Origin: Leptodontidium sp. MPI-SDFR-AT-0119 | Lineage: Eukaryota > Ascomycota > Leotiomycetes > Helotiales > Leptodontidiaceae | Reading direction: 5' to 3' | Assembly: GCA_020726505.1 (NCBI GenBank) | Contig: JAHLEZ010000033.1 | Span: 1 to 64,000, forward strand | DNA length: 64,000 bases | Shown here: piece after piece, positions 21,550 through 32,479 of the stretch | How the letters are laid out: each line of letters begins with the position of its first letter | Numbering within the stretch: the first letter of the stretch is position 1 | The notes under the pieces: generated by a model | The model's input: only the letters and a program-made list of their open reading frames with translations | Database searches by the model: none | Told to the model about the DNA's origin: nothing | Made by a program: the position numbers and the translations under genes

Positions 21550-22430
21550 ATAATAATATTTATATTATTCTAGTAAAATATTAGGAATTACTATTATAAG
21601 AGTTTAAAAAAATAATATTTAGATTACTTTAAGTAATAAAAAAAAGAAAGCTTTCGAGTAATAAAATATCTGTCATTCTAATAAAATATTATTAAAAAAG
21701 TTAAAATAATAATATTTATGTTATTCTAGTTAATAAGGGGGGAAAAGCTTTCGAGTGACAAAGTATTTGTCATTCTAATAAAATATTATTAAAAAAGTTA
21801 AAATGACAATATTTATGTCATTCTGGTGACAAAATATCTGTCATTTTAATAAAATATTATTAAAAAAGTTGAAATGACAATATTTATGTTATTCTAGTTA
21901 ATAAGGGGGGAAAGCTTTCGAGTGACAAAGTATCTGTCATTCTAATAAAATATCATTAAAAAAGTCGAAATGACAATATTTATGTCATTCTAGTTAATAA
22001 GGGGGGAAAAGCTTTCGAGTGACAAAATATCTGTTATTCTAATAAAATATTATTAAAAAAGTTAAAATGATAATATTTATGTTATTCTAGTTAATAAGGG
22101 GGGGAAAGCTTTCGAGTGACAAAGTATCTGTCATTCTAATAAAATATTATTAAAAAAGTTAAAATGATAATATTTATGTCATTCTAGTTAATAAGGGGGG
22201 GAAAGCTTTCAAGTGACAAAGTATCTGTCATTCTAATAAAATATTATTAAAAAAGTTATAATGACAATATTTATGTCATTTTAGTTAATAAGGAGGGAAA
22301 AGCTTTTGAGTGACAAAGTATTTGTCATTCTAATAAAATATTATTAAAAAAGTTGAAATGACAATATTTATGTTATTCTAGTCAATAAGGGGGGGAAAGC
22401 TTTCGAGTGACAAAGTATTTGTTATTATAA
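21550..22430. repeat. 97-bp tandem satellite
   Basis: The landmark CTTTCGAG (or a one-base variant) starts at 21,651, 21,748, 21,915, 22,012, 22,109, 22,206, 22,303 and 22,400. All spacings are 97 bp except one of 167, where a unit lost its GGGGAAAGCTTTC segment. Each unit contains GTGACAAAGTATCTGTCATT, a run of AATAAAATATTATTAAAAAA, and AATGACAATATTTATGTCATT-like sequence, so units can form hairpins. Units differ mainly by C/T and G/A changes. Confidence 0.9.
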
Positions 22431-22439
22431 AAAAAACTT

Positions 22440-23040
22440 TAAGATCTGAAATTTTGATGACAAGGATTTTGTCATTCGTTTTTCATAAAATTATTTTATT
22501 AATAAATACTTAAATAGTATTAATATTTATGAAATATTTTTTTATAACTTAGAAATAATTTATATCTTAAACGCTTTTTAAATTTTAATTTTAAATTTAA
22601 CTTTTTAAACACCTAACTGTTTCTAAGCCTAACCCTGTTTACGTGTATAGAATCTCAGGCATTCAACAACTCCGATCAGTGACAAGCACCGTCATACGTC
22701 ACGAGCCTCTCGAGGCTCCTCTACATGCAAATTCTTGACTAGTTCAGAAAATATACTCCGCCTTCTTAGATTTGTGTAAAGCATTTTAAGGAGCAGAAAA
22801 TATTTATCAGGTATTCTTCTCTTGGCCCGTTCGACTTTGTCAAGCCACTCAGCCAATCTCCATACCGGCAAACTTCTGCGAATGTGATTAGCGGGACACC
22901 TAATGTCCTGCCTGGGGTGTCGCATAACGCTTAGTAATCGTGCACATGTGAGATTTCAATGTCATAACGAGTCCAATTACTCAGCTTGCAGATAACAAGG
23001 TATATAAACAGAGCTTAAGAGCAGGTGGTGGGTAGGGATG
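22440..23040. other. Transition from AT-rich to normal composition, no gene called
   Basis: From about 22,620 the composition becomes normal. A 77-codon minus-strand reading (22,692-22,925) is open but has no recognisable feature. It could be a separate small exon downstream of the ankyrin relic, or chance. Confidence 0.3.
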
Positions 23041-23044
23041 GAGG

Positions 23045-24130
23045 TCAAGGCGACATAGTCGACAAAGGGTGAGCGCCCTTCTCGAGGAGCAGCTTGACAA
23101 CGTCCTCGTGCCCTCTCGCCGCGGCGCTCGACAGCGGTGTCTGGCCATCGTTCTTATAGGCCGTATCGACGTTAGCGTCCTTCTCGAGGAGTAGCTTAAC
23201 AACGGCCTCGTGCCCTCCCATCGCGGCGCTCAATAGCGGCGTCTAGCCATCGATCTTGTCGGCCACATTAACGTTGGCGCCCTTCTCGAGGAGCAACTTG
23301 ACAACGGCATCGTACCCCTTCTCGGCGGCCCAAAAGAGCAGCTCCTCCTTAGCGCCGGGATATTTGTTTGTTAATATCTCTGCCATTTTCCCGTCCTTAA
23401 CTTTAAAATCTTTATTCTAGAGCAGAACCATCGTTGCCTCCCGGTGGTTATTCTCGACCGCCAAGCGTAATGCCGTTTGTTTTTTCGTATTCTCTGCTAA
23501 GACATTAGCTCTACACTAGAGAAGCTCCTTAATAATTATCCTGTAACCGTTCCGGGCTGCCCTATATAGCGCTAAATCGTCTTTATTATCTGTCTAGTTA
23601 ACTATGTTTTTCGCAAGCTCCTTTTCAACAAGCATCCGCACCACCTCCTTATTCTTATACTTTATTGCCTAATAAAGTACTGTTCGTCCGCGATTATCTC
23701 TATTATTGGCACTATAGCAGATCTCTCCACTTTATAAGAGCACCTCGACAACGTCCTTGTGGCGTCTAATTACGGCCTTATAAAGGGGAGTCCTCCTATC
23801 TTTGTCTTAGAGTATTAGGTTCGTTAACGGATAATGCGCAAGTTGCTTTACACACTCTACCTTTCCTTAGGCTACTGCCTAATACAGCGCAGATCTCCCG
23901 AGTTCGTCTTAGGCGTTAATATCTAGGGCGGTCTTTATCCTAGATATCGTGAAAATAGACGGGTACCTTTTAGGAAGTGAATGTTATTATAAGAGAGCAG
24001 ATATTTTTTCGTGATCGCTAGTAATTATAAGCCAATACAGCTCGGGTTTTCCGCCACGCTTTCTAGTAATAATGCTCGCGGATTTTAGCTTCGACACCGG
24101 GGCGACTCTAAGTCTGTTCGTTAACGTAAC
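23045..24130 (-). pseudogene. Ankyrin-repeat protein, RIP-damaged
   Basis: The minus strand encodes a series of ankyrin repeats, helical 33-residue units that mediate protein contacts. Clear units near the 3' end read GGHEAVVKLLLEKDANVDTA and GHEDVVKLLLEKGA. Upstream ones include KGYDAVVKLLLEKGANVNVA (near 23,300), AIKYKNKEVVRMLVEKELAK (near 23,640) and TPLYKAVIRRHKDVVEVLL (near 23,770). The N-terminal part (about 23,950-24,130) is not ankyrin-like. Stops inside the frame are TAG/TAA at Gln positions (for example GxTPL, normally GQTPL). Fungal ankyrin arrays are often the C-terminal part of NLR-like proteins, but no NACHT domain is visible here. About 360 residues remain recognisable. Confidence 0.8.
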
Positions 24131-24149
24131 TAGAGATGGTTTTTTTATA

Positions 24150-24520
24150 TTTATTCGGTTACATGCGAACTATAAGTGAAATAAGATAAAACGCATAGCC
24201 CGAAAAGTATATAATTCCTAAAAGAGAGACATAAAGACTAGAGGGGTTAGTTTTGTGAATATCTCACGTATGAAATAGTGGCGTCTTTGTGGCTGGCTGC
24301 CACGCGTAAAAGCCTAATCACTATCTTACGCTCTGATCAGCACTTCGATCGTTGTTAATTATAAACAAATCAGATTTTGACACATCTTTCAGCGCCTGAC
24401 TTTAAGGTGTTAGGATTCGTCTCGACTAAATTAATAAATACTAGTCCTTCTGTCAGTTATTTAGATTAAAAACAGTCGGATAAGAGAAGCTTTCAAATAA
24501 AAATCCAATGTTTATAGCTT
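24150..24520. other. Intergenic gap
   Basis: No coding pattern seen. This is the space between the divergently oriented ankyrin relic and the membrane-protein relic, so it probably held both promoters. Confidence 0.4.
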
Positions 24521-24529
24521 GCCTTTAGT

Positions 24530-25004
24530 TAACGTTTTACCTTACGGCACTGGCCGCTGCTCGGGACAGTGGCAGCGATCCTCCGCCTAATAGCCAACCT
24601 GTCGGGTAGCAAGCCGGAGATAATCACCGTAGCACTTAAGGCATTATTATTAGCTGTTTATTAACTATTTTTGCCTGTATATAGAGTGTTTAACATCCTA
24701 ACGTCCTAAGGAGTCTACAAGACGGCAGATAGAGTCGGCGGTTGCGGAGCTTTAAGTAAATAATTATAATAATATTATTTCCCGAGTTAATCGTCTTTCA
24801 CGCTATCTTCGAATTCGCTATGGCCCTAAAGGCTCTTCGGCTGATGGAAGACGAGGAATTTTTTGTTAAGCTTCCCTAGTGGCTCACTCCACGACGATCG
24901 TCACTGCTGTTGTTACAACGACTTTTATATTTGCTGAAACGTTTGTTATACTGGCTCTTGCGCTCCTCTAGAGAGCAGAATGCCGTAGACGCCGAAAGCC
25001 AACC
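24530..25004 (+). pseudogene. Multi-pass membrane protein, 5' part (split by element A)
   Basis: The plus strand reads in one frame from about 24,533 (PLLGTVAAILRLIANLSGSK, then YRVFNILTS and ADRVGGCGALSK). After a frame change or intron near 24,765, it reads in a second frame (FPELIVFHAIFEFAMALKAL, then FFVKLP-WLTPRRSS) up to the insertion point. Stops are TAG/TAA at Gln-like sites. The codon series runs into ESQ at 24,997-25,002 and resumes after the target-site duplication at 39,948 with PVEGGSKWTFTHCFFANMGG. So element A landed inside this exon. The pattern (hydrophobic N-terminus, then a conserved C-F-F-A-N-M-G-G-F block) fits a family of uncharacterised fungal membrane proteins. Confidence 0.7.
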
Positions 25005-25174
25005 TGTGACGGAGGCACTCAAGACAGACAGATTCAAGACAATACACTTCGTACTTAGAACAATAGATACAAAAGAAGGACAGCTGTAGCTGTAGCTGAC
25101 CCCTATATCCTCAAAGCTAAAACACTAGCCCCTGAACACGTGACGTCAGCACTCAAAGCATTAAAACCGTCACA
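25005..25174 (-). repeat. LTR of element A (3' LTR in element orientation)
   Basis: 170 bp, TG...CA ends, paired with 39,773-39,942. It retains many CpA dinucleotides, unlike the surrounding sequence. Confidence 0.95.
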
Positions 25175-25213
25175 TCACCCCCCCCTTCGAAAAAAGCTCG
25201 TCCCGAGCGACTA

Positions 25214-25356
25214 TTAATGAAAAATACACTTTTGCCAAGCATCTGGATAGTCTGGATCGTCCGAGTCTAGCTCGTCTTCGTCACAGTCGTAGGCGCTATC
25301 GTCTAGAGCGGTAATAGTAACCTTGCCGGTACTATTAATATATAGTCTTAACTTGT
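25214..25356 (-). pseudogene. Element A gag, C-terminal part
   Basis: Continuation of the gag frame that starts at 39,634, after element B. It re-enters in phase and encodes an acidic tail (ALDDSAYDCDEDELDSDDPD) ending at a TAA (25,216-25,214). The acidic tail after the zinc knuckle is unusual for Gag. Confidence 0.8.
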
Positions 25357-25361
25357 AGTCT

Positions 25362-25822
25362 TGTAACGGTCGTGTATTTACTCGGTAAACACAGGAAGGC
25401 TGGTTAATCTTAATAATCGAGAAGTAGGTGTATCACGTACGTAGGGATAAATCGTTACTAAGTATAAGTGAAGATACTATTTAAAGTTGAGCACAAAGCT
25501 CTTATCTAATAGCAGACGTGCCCGTCTTATATAAAACCCTTTATATAGTTAGATCTCCTAGATCCTAAGATCTTAAAGATCCACGTATCCTAGGATCTCC
25601 TAAATCCCAGGATTTATTACGTGACCTAAGGTCGTATAATACTACGGCTCAGGCCGTAGCACTGAGATTATATACTAAGAACTCTACTAGATACAAGGAG
25701 GTCCTGGGACCTTCTTAGCTCCTAGGAGCCGTACTCCTAGGAACCGCTTAATTCCTAGGACTACGCCGGCTTTTAGACATTTCCTCCTAGGACTTAGTAG
25801 TCGCCTAAGAGCGTCCGTAACA
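25362..25822 (-). repeat. LTR of element B (3' LTR in element orientation)
   Basis: 461 bp, paired with 38,342-38,802. The copies differ by several transitions. The LTR holds a series of short CCTAGGA-like inverted motifs. Confidence 0.95.
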
Positions 25823-25912
25823 CTATCCCCCTTTTAGCCTAGCGTGGTCCCCACGCTTAAGTATACTAAAGGAAATATTAACGACGGCTTATAGCCATCC
25901 TTCCTTTCTATT

Positions 25913-26455
25913 ATGCCCTCCGACTAAAATAAGAAAATTCGTAAACGACTACTTTTTGCCCGTAAAATCAAAACCTTGGGAATCGAAACTATGCCTTGTT
26001 CTTTATACGAGAAGACCGGGAAGACGTGTATTATGTCTTTCACAGGCACCTTGACTCGCTGCTTAAAGTGCGCTCGTCTAAAGAAGAAATATAATATTAA
26101 GATGCCTATAATAGGCGACTAAGAGGCTCTAGAGAGAGCTAAAAACAAACTAGATGCTGAGGAGTAATAGGCTCGTAATAAGGCGGCGTAGTTGGCTCAG
26201 GCCATAGCCGCGGCCGCTGGTCGTCTCGATCGCCTTGCGCGGCAGCGTAAGTTTCTAAAGAAACAAGGAGTAAAGATACTCCGTTATAGTCTAAAGAGTA
26301 TAGACGAGTTAAAGGAGGCGGAGACGCGGGAGGCAGCAAAGAAGAGGGAGAAGGAAGCTTCTGCTGCTCGACCGCCTACACTACCGTCCGCTGGCGATAC
26401 ATTTAAGTTCCCTTTATACAAAGAGCCGTTACCGGACTTTGGGGACTCCTTCTAA
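25913..26455 (+). pseudogene. Antisense ORF inside element B
   Basis: An ATG at 25,913 opens a plus-strand frame of 180 codons, opposite to B's gag-pol, filling the space between the pol stop and the 3' LTR. Only TAA/TAG stops interrupt it in the first half, and the second half (from 26,192) is fully open. Residues about 37-70 contain Cys at spaced positions (MPCSLYEKTGKTC, then RCLKCARLKKK), resembling a small zinc-binding cluster next to a basic patch. The C-terminal half is helical and basic (RLARQRKFLKK, EAAKKREKEASAARPP). The two ORFs are convergent and do not overlap. The frame, Cys cluster and RIP-type stops argue for a once-functional gene of unknown role. Confidence 0.65.
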
Positions 26456-26459
26456 GCAA

Positions 26460-29400
26460 ACTTAGGTTTTATTAATAGAAACTTTAGAGTAGCCTAAGGC
26501 AGTAGAAGTTAAACTTGGGTTCCTAGGTGTTTTTTAATTATAGGTACCCCTTCCACTTAATTAAATACTTAGTAACGCCACAGAAGTACTAATAATTTAG
26601 AATAGTCTCGACTTCGTACTTGGCGTTCAGATTAACCGGTTGTATTTCGGTGACAGGAGCGGCTGGCGCTCCTGGCGGTGCTAGTTCGAGGAGAGATATG
26701 TGGAATACCGGGTGGATGTTTATTGTTTTCAGAAGTGCTAGTTAGAAATTGACTAGTCCTTTAACTTTAATAATCTTAAATAGTTTTAGCTTCTTATAAT
26801 CTAATTTGTAACTTAGCCGTTTAGTCGCGATATTCTTTTAGAGTAAGTAGACCTTATCCCCCTCCTTTAGCGTTAGTCTTATACTACGCTTTTTGTCGTA
26901 ATAAATGGCTAATCTTTATGTAATAAATAAAATATCGGCTAATAATTCCTTATGTAATTACTTGAACTCATTCCCTTGTAGTATAGCTTCTTGCGCGGTT
27001 CCTTGACCTATAATTAGTAAGTTATATATTGTCGGGTTATACCCGTAGTTTACGTAGAACGGCGATACTCTAATAGTTTCTTAATTCGCGCTATTATATA
27101 TAAACTAGGCAAGTGAGAGTAATTAGACCTAATTGTCTTGTTTATAGTTTACATAACATCGAAGATAAGTCTCTATTATCTAATTAATTCGTTTTGTTTG
27201 TGTATCTGTTTAGGGGTAAAAGGCTGTTAATATCTTTTGTTTTATCCTTAAGAGTGCTATTAGAGTTTTCTAGAACTTCGAGGTAAAGAGCTTGTCTCTG
27301 TCTAAGATGACCTTGTCTAGTATTCCGTAGTTTGTAAAGATTGTTCAAAGGAATACCTGCGCCATTTGTGGTGCGCTCTAGGTTCCTAGTACTAATATTA
27401 TATACGTATACTTGGTGAACCTATTCGTGACTACACAGATCGAGTCGTATTTGATTCTTGTGACAGGATCCTTTAAGGGTAGTAGTTTGACTACGAAGTC
27501 TAAAGCGATCGACTTCCATGGGCGTGGTGGTGTCGTTGGTGTTTTCATAAGCCTATACGGTGCGTGGTGGTTGGCCTTATTCTGTATATATGTGTCGTAT
27601 GAGGATACTACGTCCTTAACTACCTTCCGTATTCCTAGGAAGTAATATTCCCTAGATAGCCTAAACAGTGTCTTGGCGATCCCTTAGTGTCCGTGGGCCG
27701 GTAGCCCATGTTATTCCTTAACGAAGTCTGTTCGGTCCCGAGTAGGTATATAGACCTGTCCTTAATAAAAGAGAGTTCCGCTTAGGGTAAAGGAGAATCC
27801 TTCGCCTAGCTGTCTTTATTACTCGGCTACGACCGAGTCGTTAGCGTAGCCTTTCTAGATTTTCTCCGCGGTCTAGCCCGTCGCGGCTAGTTGTCGGTGG
27901 TTAATAACTAACAAGTCGCTATCTTACTTAAGTATAATATATAATTCGTGGGTTTTATTCGCGAGATATTCTGGTTTCCTGCTTAGGGCGTCTACCTGAG
28001 CGTTTTCCGTCCCCTTAATATAAGAAATTCGAAGCTTAATTATAAAGAGCGTTTTGTATTATTAAACCTGTCGTTAGTTTAGCTCTTTAATAGTCATAAA
28101 ATAAATAAGATTCTTATAGTCCGTTAGGATTTACACCTCGTGAGGCGATCCCTCGAGGTAGACCTTCTATTCGTATACTGCGTCTATAATTGCCAGCAGT
28201 TCTTTGTCGTAAATGTCGTAATTAAGTTTTGCTAGTAATAGTTTCCGTAAATAGTATACGACTAATTACTATTTTCCGTCCTGGCCCTATTAACTAAGGA
28301 CGGCGCTAATAGCGTAGTTTAAAGAATTCGTTTCTATCCTTATCTCTTTGTTAAGTGTAAAGGAGGTAAGGACTAGTTTGTTAATAAAAGCTTTCTTGAG
28401 TTTTTTAAAAGCTTCCTTAGCTTTATCTAACTAGTCAAACTCCTTATCTTTGTAAGTTAACTCTATGAGTGGCCCTGCGATCTTCGAGTAGTCCTTAATA
28501 AATCGCCTATAAAAGTTAGCAAATCCAAGGAAGGATTATACTTCCTTAACGTTAATAGGTCTAGTCTACTTAATAATTGCTTTAATCTTTTTAAGATCTA
28601 TAGCTAACCTAATAGTAGTAACCACGTAGCCGAGGAAGACAACTTCCTTTATATAGAAATAATATTTCTCAGGTTTAAGAAGCATAAAAGCGGCTTTTAA
28701 CCTCTCGAGGATTGCCGTCACGTCCTTTACGTACTATTCCTTATCCTTAGAGTAAACTAGAATGTCGTCTAAATAACATATACACGTTACGTCTAAGTAC
28801 TACCGCAAAATATTATTAATTAGACGCTGAAATATAGCAGGTGCGTTAGTTAGTCCGAAGGGTATAACTATGTACTCGTAGTAACCGAAACGTGTACGAA
28901 ATGCTGTTTTTTCTTTTTTACCTTTAGCCATCTTAATAAGGTTATACGTGCCTTTTAGGTCTAGTTAAGTAAAGACCTTAGCCCCGGTGAGTCTGTCCCG
29001 TAGCTCTTTAGCTAGTAGTAATATATAATAATCTTTCTTAGTAACATTGTTTAATTGACGGTAATTAATACACATCTTTCGTCCGCCGTCCTTCTTTTCC
29101 GCGAAGAGGACGTTACTCCCCTAAGGGGATTTAAACTCCCTAATAAATCCCTTCGTTAGGTTTTTATTAATATATTGCTTAATCATCATTAAGTCGGTTG
29201 CTAAATACTCCTTAAGTGGTTAGAAGATTGGCTTGGTACCTTCTGCTAACTCGATCCGATAATTGTAATCCTAGTGTTTGGGCAGGGCTTCTTTGCCTCG
29301 TTCTTCTTTAAATAGTGCCGTAAACCGGTGGTATATTAATAGTATAATTTTTATTAGCGGATCCGCTTCTGGGGATCCGAGCTTCTCTTTAGAGGTGGCG

Positions 29401-30505
29401 CTAACCTCCTTTAAGCTTACTGCTCCCTTAGATGCTTAAAAGCAGCCCTTATAGTTACCGAACTACAATCGTTTCGTTTCCTAGTTAATGTTTAAATTGT
29501 GTTTTTTTATTTATAAAAGCCCGAGAATAATGTCGTGGTTTTTAATCTTAGTTATATTAAACTAGATTTTTTTAAAGTGCCCGCCGACCCTTATACGCAG
29601 GCATTCCGTCTACACGTCGATTAAGCCGTTCGCGGCAAGTCCTCCATCGGCGAGTATAAAACAGTACCCGTCCTTTTTTACTTCGGTGGGCAGTAGGTGC
29701 TAGACCATAACAGCAAGAGATATAAAGTTCCCTTGTACTCTAGAGTCTATTATTGCCCTTAGCGTCACTTCCTTAATTGTCACTTTTACTATTAAGTAGT
29801 AGTCGCTTATAGCGGCCAGCTGCTTAGTGTTAAAGTACTCGTAATAGACTTCTCCGGTGAGGACGTTCTTCTATAATCGTCGTTCTTTTGTAACACACAA
29901 GACGTTAAATACTTAGTTTATCTTAAGTTTTCAATACGTAACTAGGTTGTACCGCTTATAGTAAGCGTGTAACTCGTCGCTCAGGTTAACTTACATACAG
30001 TTCCGCCTTAACTCAGCCAAAATTTCCTATTTCTGCCCTATCTCGGGTGGTTCTTGTAAGTTAAGTACGGGCATAAGTTCCCGTGGTATGAACTACATAT
30101 ATATTTTCGGGGTGCTCGGGCATTTAACCTGCTTCTATCCGATACGTTTATAGTCTTAATACATGACTTCGTATCGCTCGCCCCACTCTAGTCCCCGTAA
30201 AGCAATGTTTCCTGGCTCCTTATAGGTGACCTAGGTCTCAATGTTCGTCTAATAACGGCTGTTACAGGCCTCGCGGTATAGGCTCTCTTCTCTCTAGGTG
30301 ACTTCCTAGATTTCGCCTAATAGTAGTCTTAAAAAAGGTGGTTAAGGAGGCCCTAGTTCGGGGGTCTAAACCAGGCCTTTAACTTCCTCTTCCTCTAGCT
30401 CGCTAGCTAATCCTCCGTCTTCCCCCGCGCTTATATATTTAACGTTATCGTCGTCGCTGTCGTAGGGTACCGTGCCGTCGTCGTAGCCTGTGGCTACGTC
30501 GTTCC
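26460..30505 (-). pseudogene. Element B pol polyprotein
   Basis: Minus strand, N to C: a gag-pol linker rich in Asp/Glu (about 30,350-30,500); an aspartic protease (about 29,700-29,800) reading IIDSRVQGNFIS, where the catalytic D-S-G has become D-S-R; a reverse transcriptase (about 28,550-29,230) with FGLTNAPAIFQRLINNIL and the catalytic box YLDD (near 28,770); RNase H (about 27,960-28,450); a H2C2 zinc-binding and integrase core (about 26,950-27,800) with HGLPAHGHQG and DRDKLF; and a chromodomain (about 26,480-26,640) with KYEVETIL and YLIKWKGYL. Stops at TAG/TAA are scattered through all domains. Confidence 0.9.
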
Positions 30506-30807
30506 TGTTACGACCTACGATGCGCCTCGTATTCTAACCGACATAGGCTCGTAGCATCGCTGGTTATGCGACGGCGCTAAGCCCAATAGGGAAGACTAAG
30601 AGGCGAGCCTGCGACATGTTGACGTGAATAGCACTCGACTACGCTAGGCCCCATTAGGAGGGCCCTTCATGTATTTATACTCGAGCTCCCCCTTATAGAG
30701 AGCTCTCCTTTCCTCCTTGTCTTTTCTTCTCGATTTTGAGCGTAGCCTTAGGCCCAAATATAAAGCTTGAGTTAACTCGCCGTATCAACCTCTGGCTAGC
30801 CGTAATA
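30506..30807 (+). repeat. 5' LTR of element C
   Basis: 302 bp, paired with 36,792-37,093. The copies differ by transitions. Confidence 0.95.
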
Positions 30808-31099
30808 TAAGAAAAGACTAGTACCCCTTCGCTGTGAAGCGTTATATCTCACCCGGTCTTGCGCCTTGTCGACTTGCCCTTATAGCAAGCTAATAACGAG
30901 TCTCAACACCTTGGCCTATTCGACAGATAGGTACCTCTCTGCCCTAGTAGTAGACTGTCCTAGAGAAAGCTAGATATTCTCTCGCGATCAACCTGCCTTG
31001 CCGCAACTTGACGCGCGCCCCGTTTCGAACGCATGTCTGATTAACATATCAATCGATAACCTCAAACACCTCTCTACCTTACCCTATTACCACTACCGA

Positions 31100-32450
31100 C
31101 TTCTCCCCCTCGTCGGCGAAGCTCTAGAGAAAGGAGCGCCCCTGTACGGCTAAGCTTTACCGACACCCCTATCCCTTCGGTCGAGACTCTCTCGGAGGAG
31201 CCGGAAAGCTTTAACGGATTCGATTCAGACTTAGAGGGCAAGCCCTAGCGTTTCTTCGACGCATCGCCAGAGCCTACCGATATAGAGGGCCTTACCCCCG
31301 CTCAACAAGCTAGAGTAGATCAGCTAATCAAGGACTCCGTCAGCTCTACTGTCGCCGCCGCCGTCATATAAGCCCTCACTTAATATGCTATCAATAACCC
31401 TCGCCAAGAGACTGGCACTCCCTCTCCTTCTGTCCGATCTGTACGTGCTCTTACGGCGGACCTCTAGCCTACCGCCGACTATTACCTCCCTAAGCTAAAC
31501 CCCGCCATCCCTGCCGTCAAGCCTAATAAGGTTAAGTACCCCCGTACCCCCTTTAGCGACTATAAGGGCGAAATTAAATACGACGCTTAGAAGATGAATA
31601 TAAAGCTCTTTATTTAAAAGTACTTAGGTAACTTCCTCACTGGCGAATCGCAGGTCTATGCTTACTTTAAGTGTATAAAGGGAGAGGCTAAGACTATTAT
31701 CTTTTAACGAATAGACCCCGACTTTACTAGAGACTTCAACAGAGCCGCCGACGTCTTGAAGGCCCTAGACTAGCGTTTCTTTGACCACAACCGAGTACAG
31801 GCCGCTAAGCTCAAGTATAACCAACTATAGATAAGTAGTATGACTTATAACGAGTTCCGTATAAAGTTCACGACATACGCGGCTACTAGAAAAATCTCAC
31901 TTAACCGCTAGTTCGACGACGTATACGAGAAAGTCTCGGATGAGCTCAAGTACGACATCTAGACCAAGAAGTATGAATTCGCCGGAGATTATACGGCTCT
32001 TGACGAGTTCTTAGCCGTCTCGGATCGCGAGCTGCGGAATATCGCTACCGGACGAGCTAATGGACGTGTTATCACTACTGTCCGCGAAGCCCCTCGAGTC
32101 TCCTTCAATAATACGAGTACTAGCGACTCGCGCGGCATCCTAAAAAAGGACAGCTGGCGTTTGACTTTACTTACCCCTGTTGCTCACGTATAGAGACCAC
32201 CGACTCCAAGACAGTCGTCAGATGCCCGCCAGCGTACGCCCTCTCCTTCGCCTGTCTTACGCCGACCTGAGTCCCCCGTACCTCCTCCTACACCTAGGGA
32301 CGTCTCTTCCGACACCTGTCTCTACTGTAGCAAGACCGGCCATTGGGCTAGCGACTACCCCAAGCGCCGTAGGGACCAGGCTCTCAATAAGTCGATTTCC
32401 CAGCTAGTCGTCGGCGAGAATCTGGAGACTAATAAGCTCTTAAAAAACTC
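31100..32450 (+). pseudogene. Element C gag
   Basis: Gag-type capsid region with readable pieces such as QQARVDQLIKDSVSSTVAAA (about 31,300) and YNEFRIKFTTYAA (about 31,850), then a Pro/Ser/Arg linker and a CCHC-type zinc knuckle near 32,310-32,360 (CLYCSKTGHWASDY). The last knuckle Cys is now Tyr, a TGC-to-TAC change. TAG/TAA stops occur at Gln or Trp sites. The original start is not clear. Confidence 0.8.
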
Positions 32451-32479
32451 TTAGGCCGTGGCAAAGACTCACACCTCAG

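Noticed and set aside
21550..22430. CRISPR array because of regular spacing.
   Set aside because: The 97-bp units are repetitive throughout with no unique spacers, and the sequence is clearly eukaryotic.
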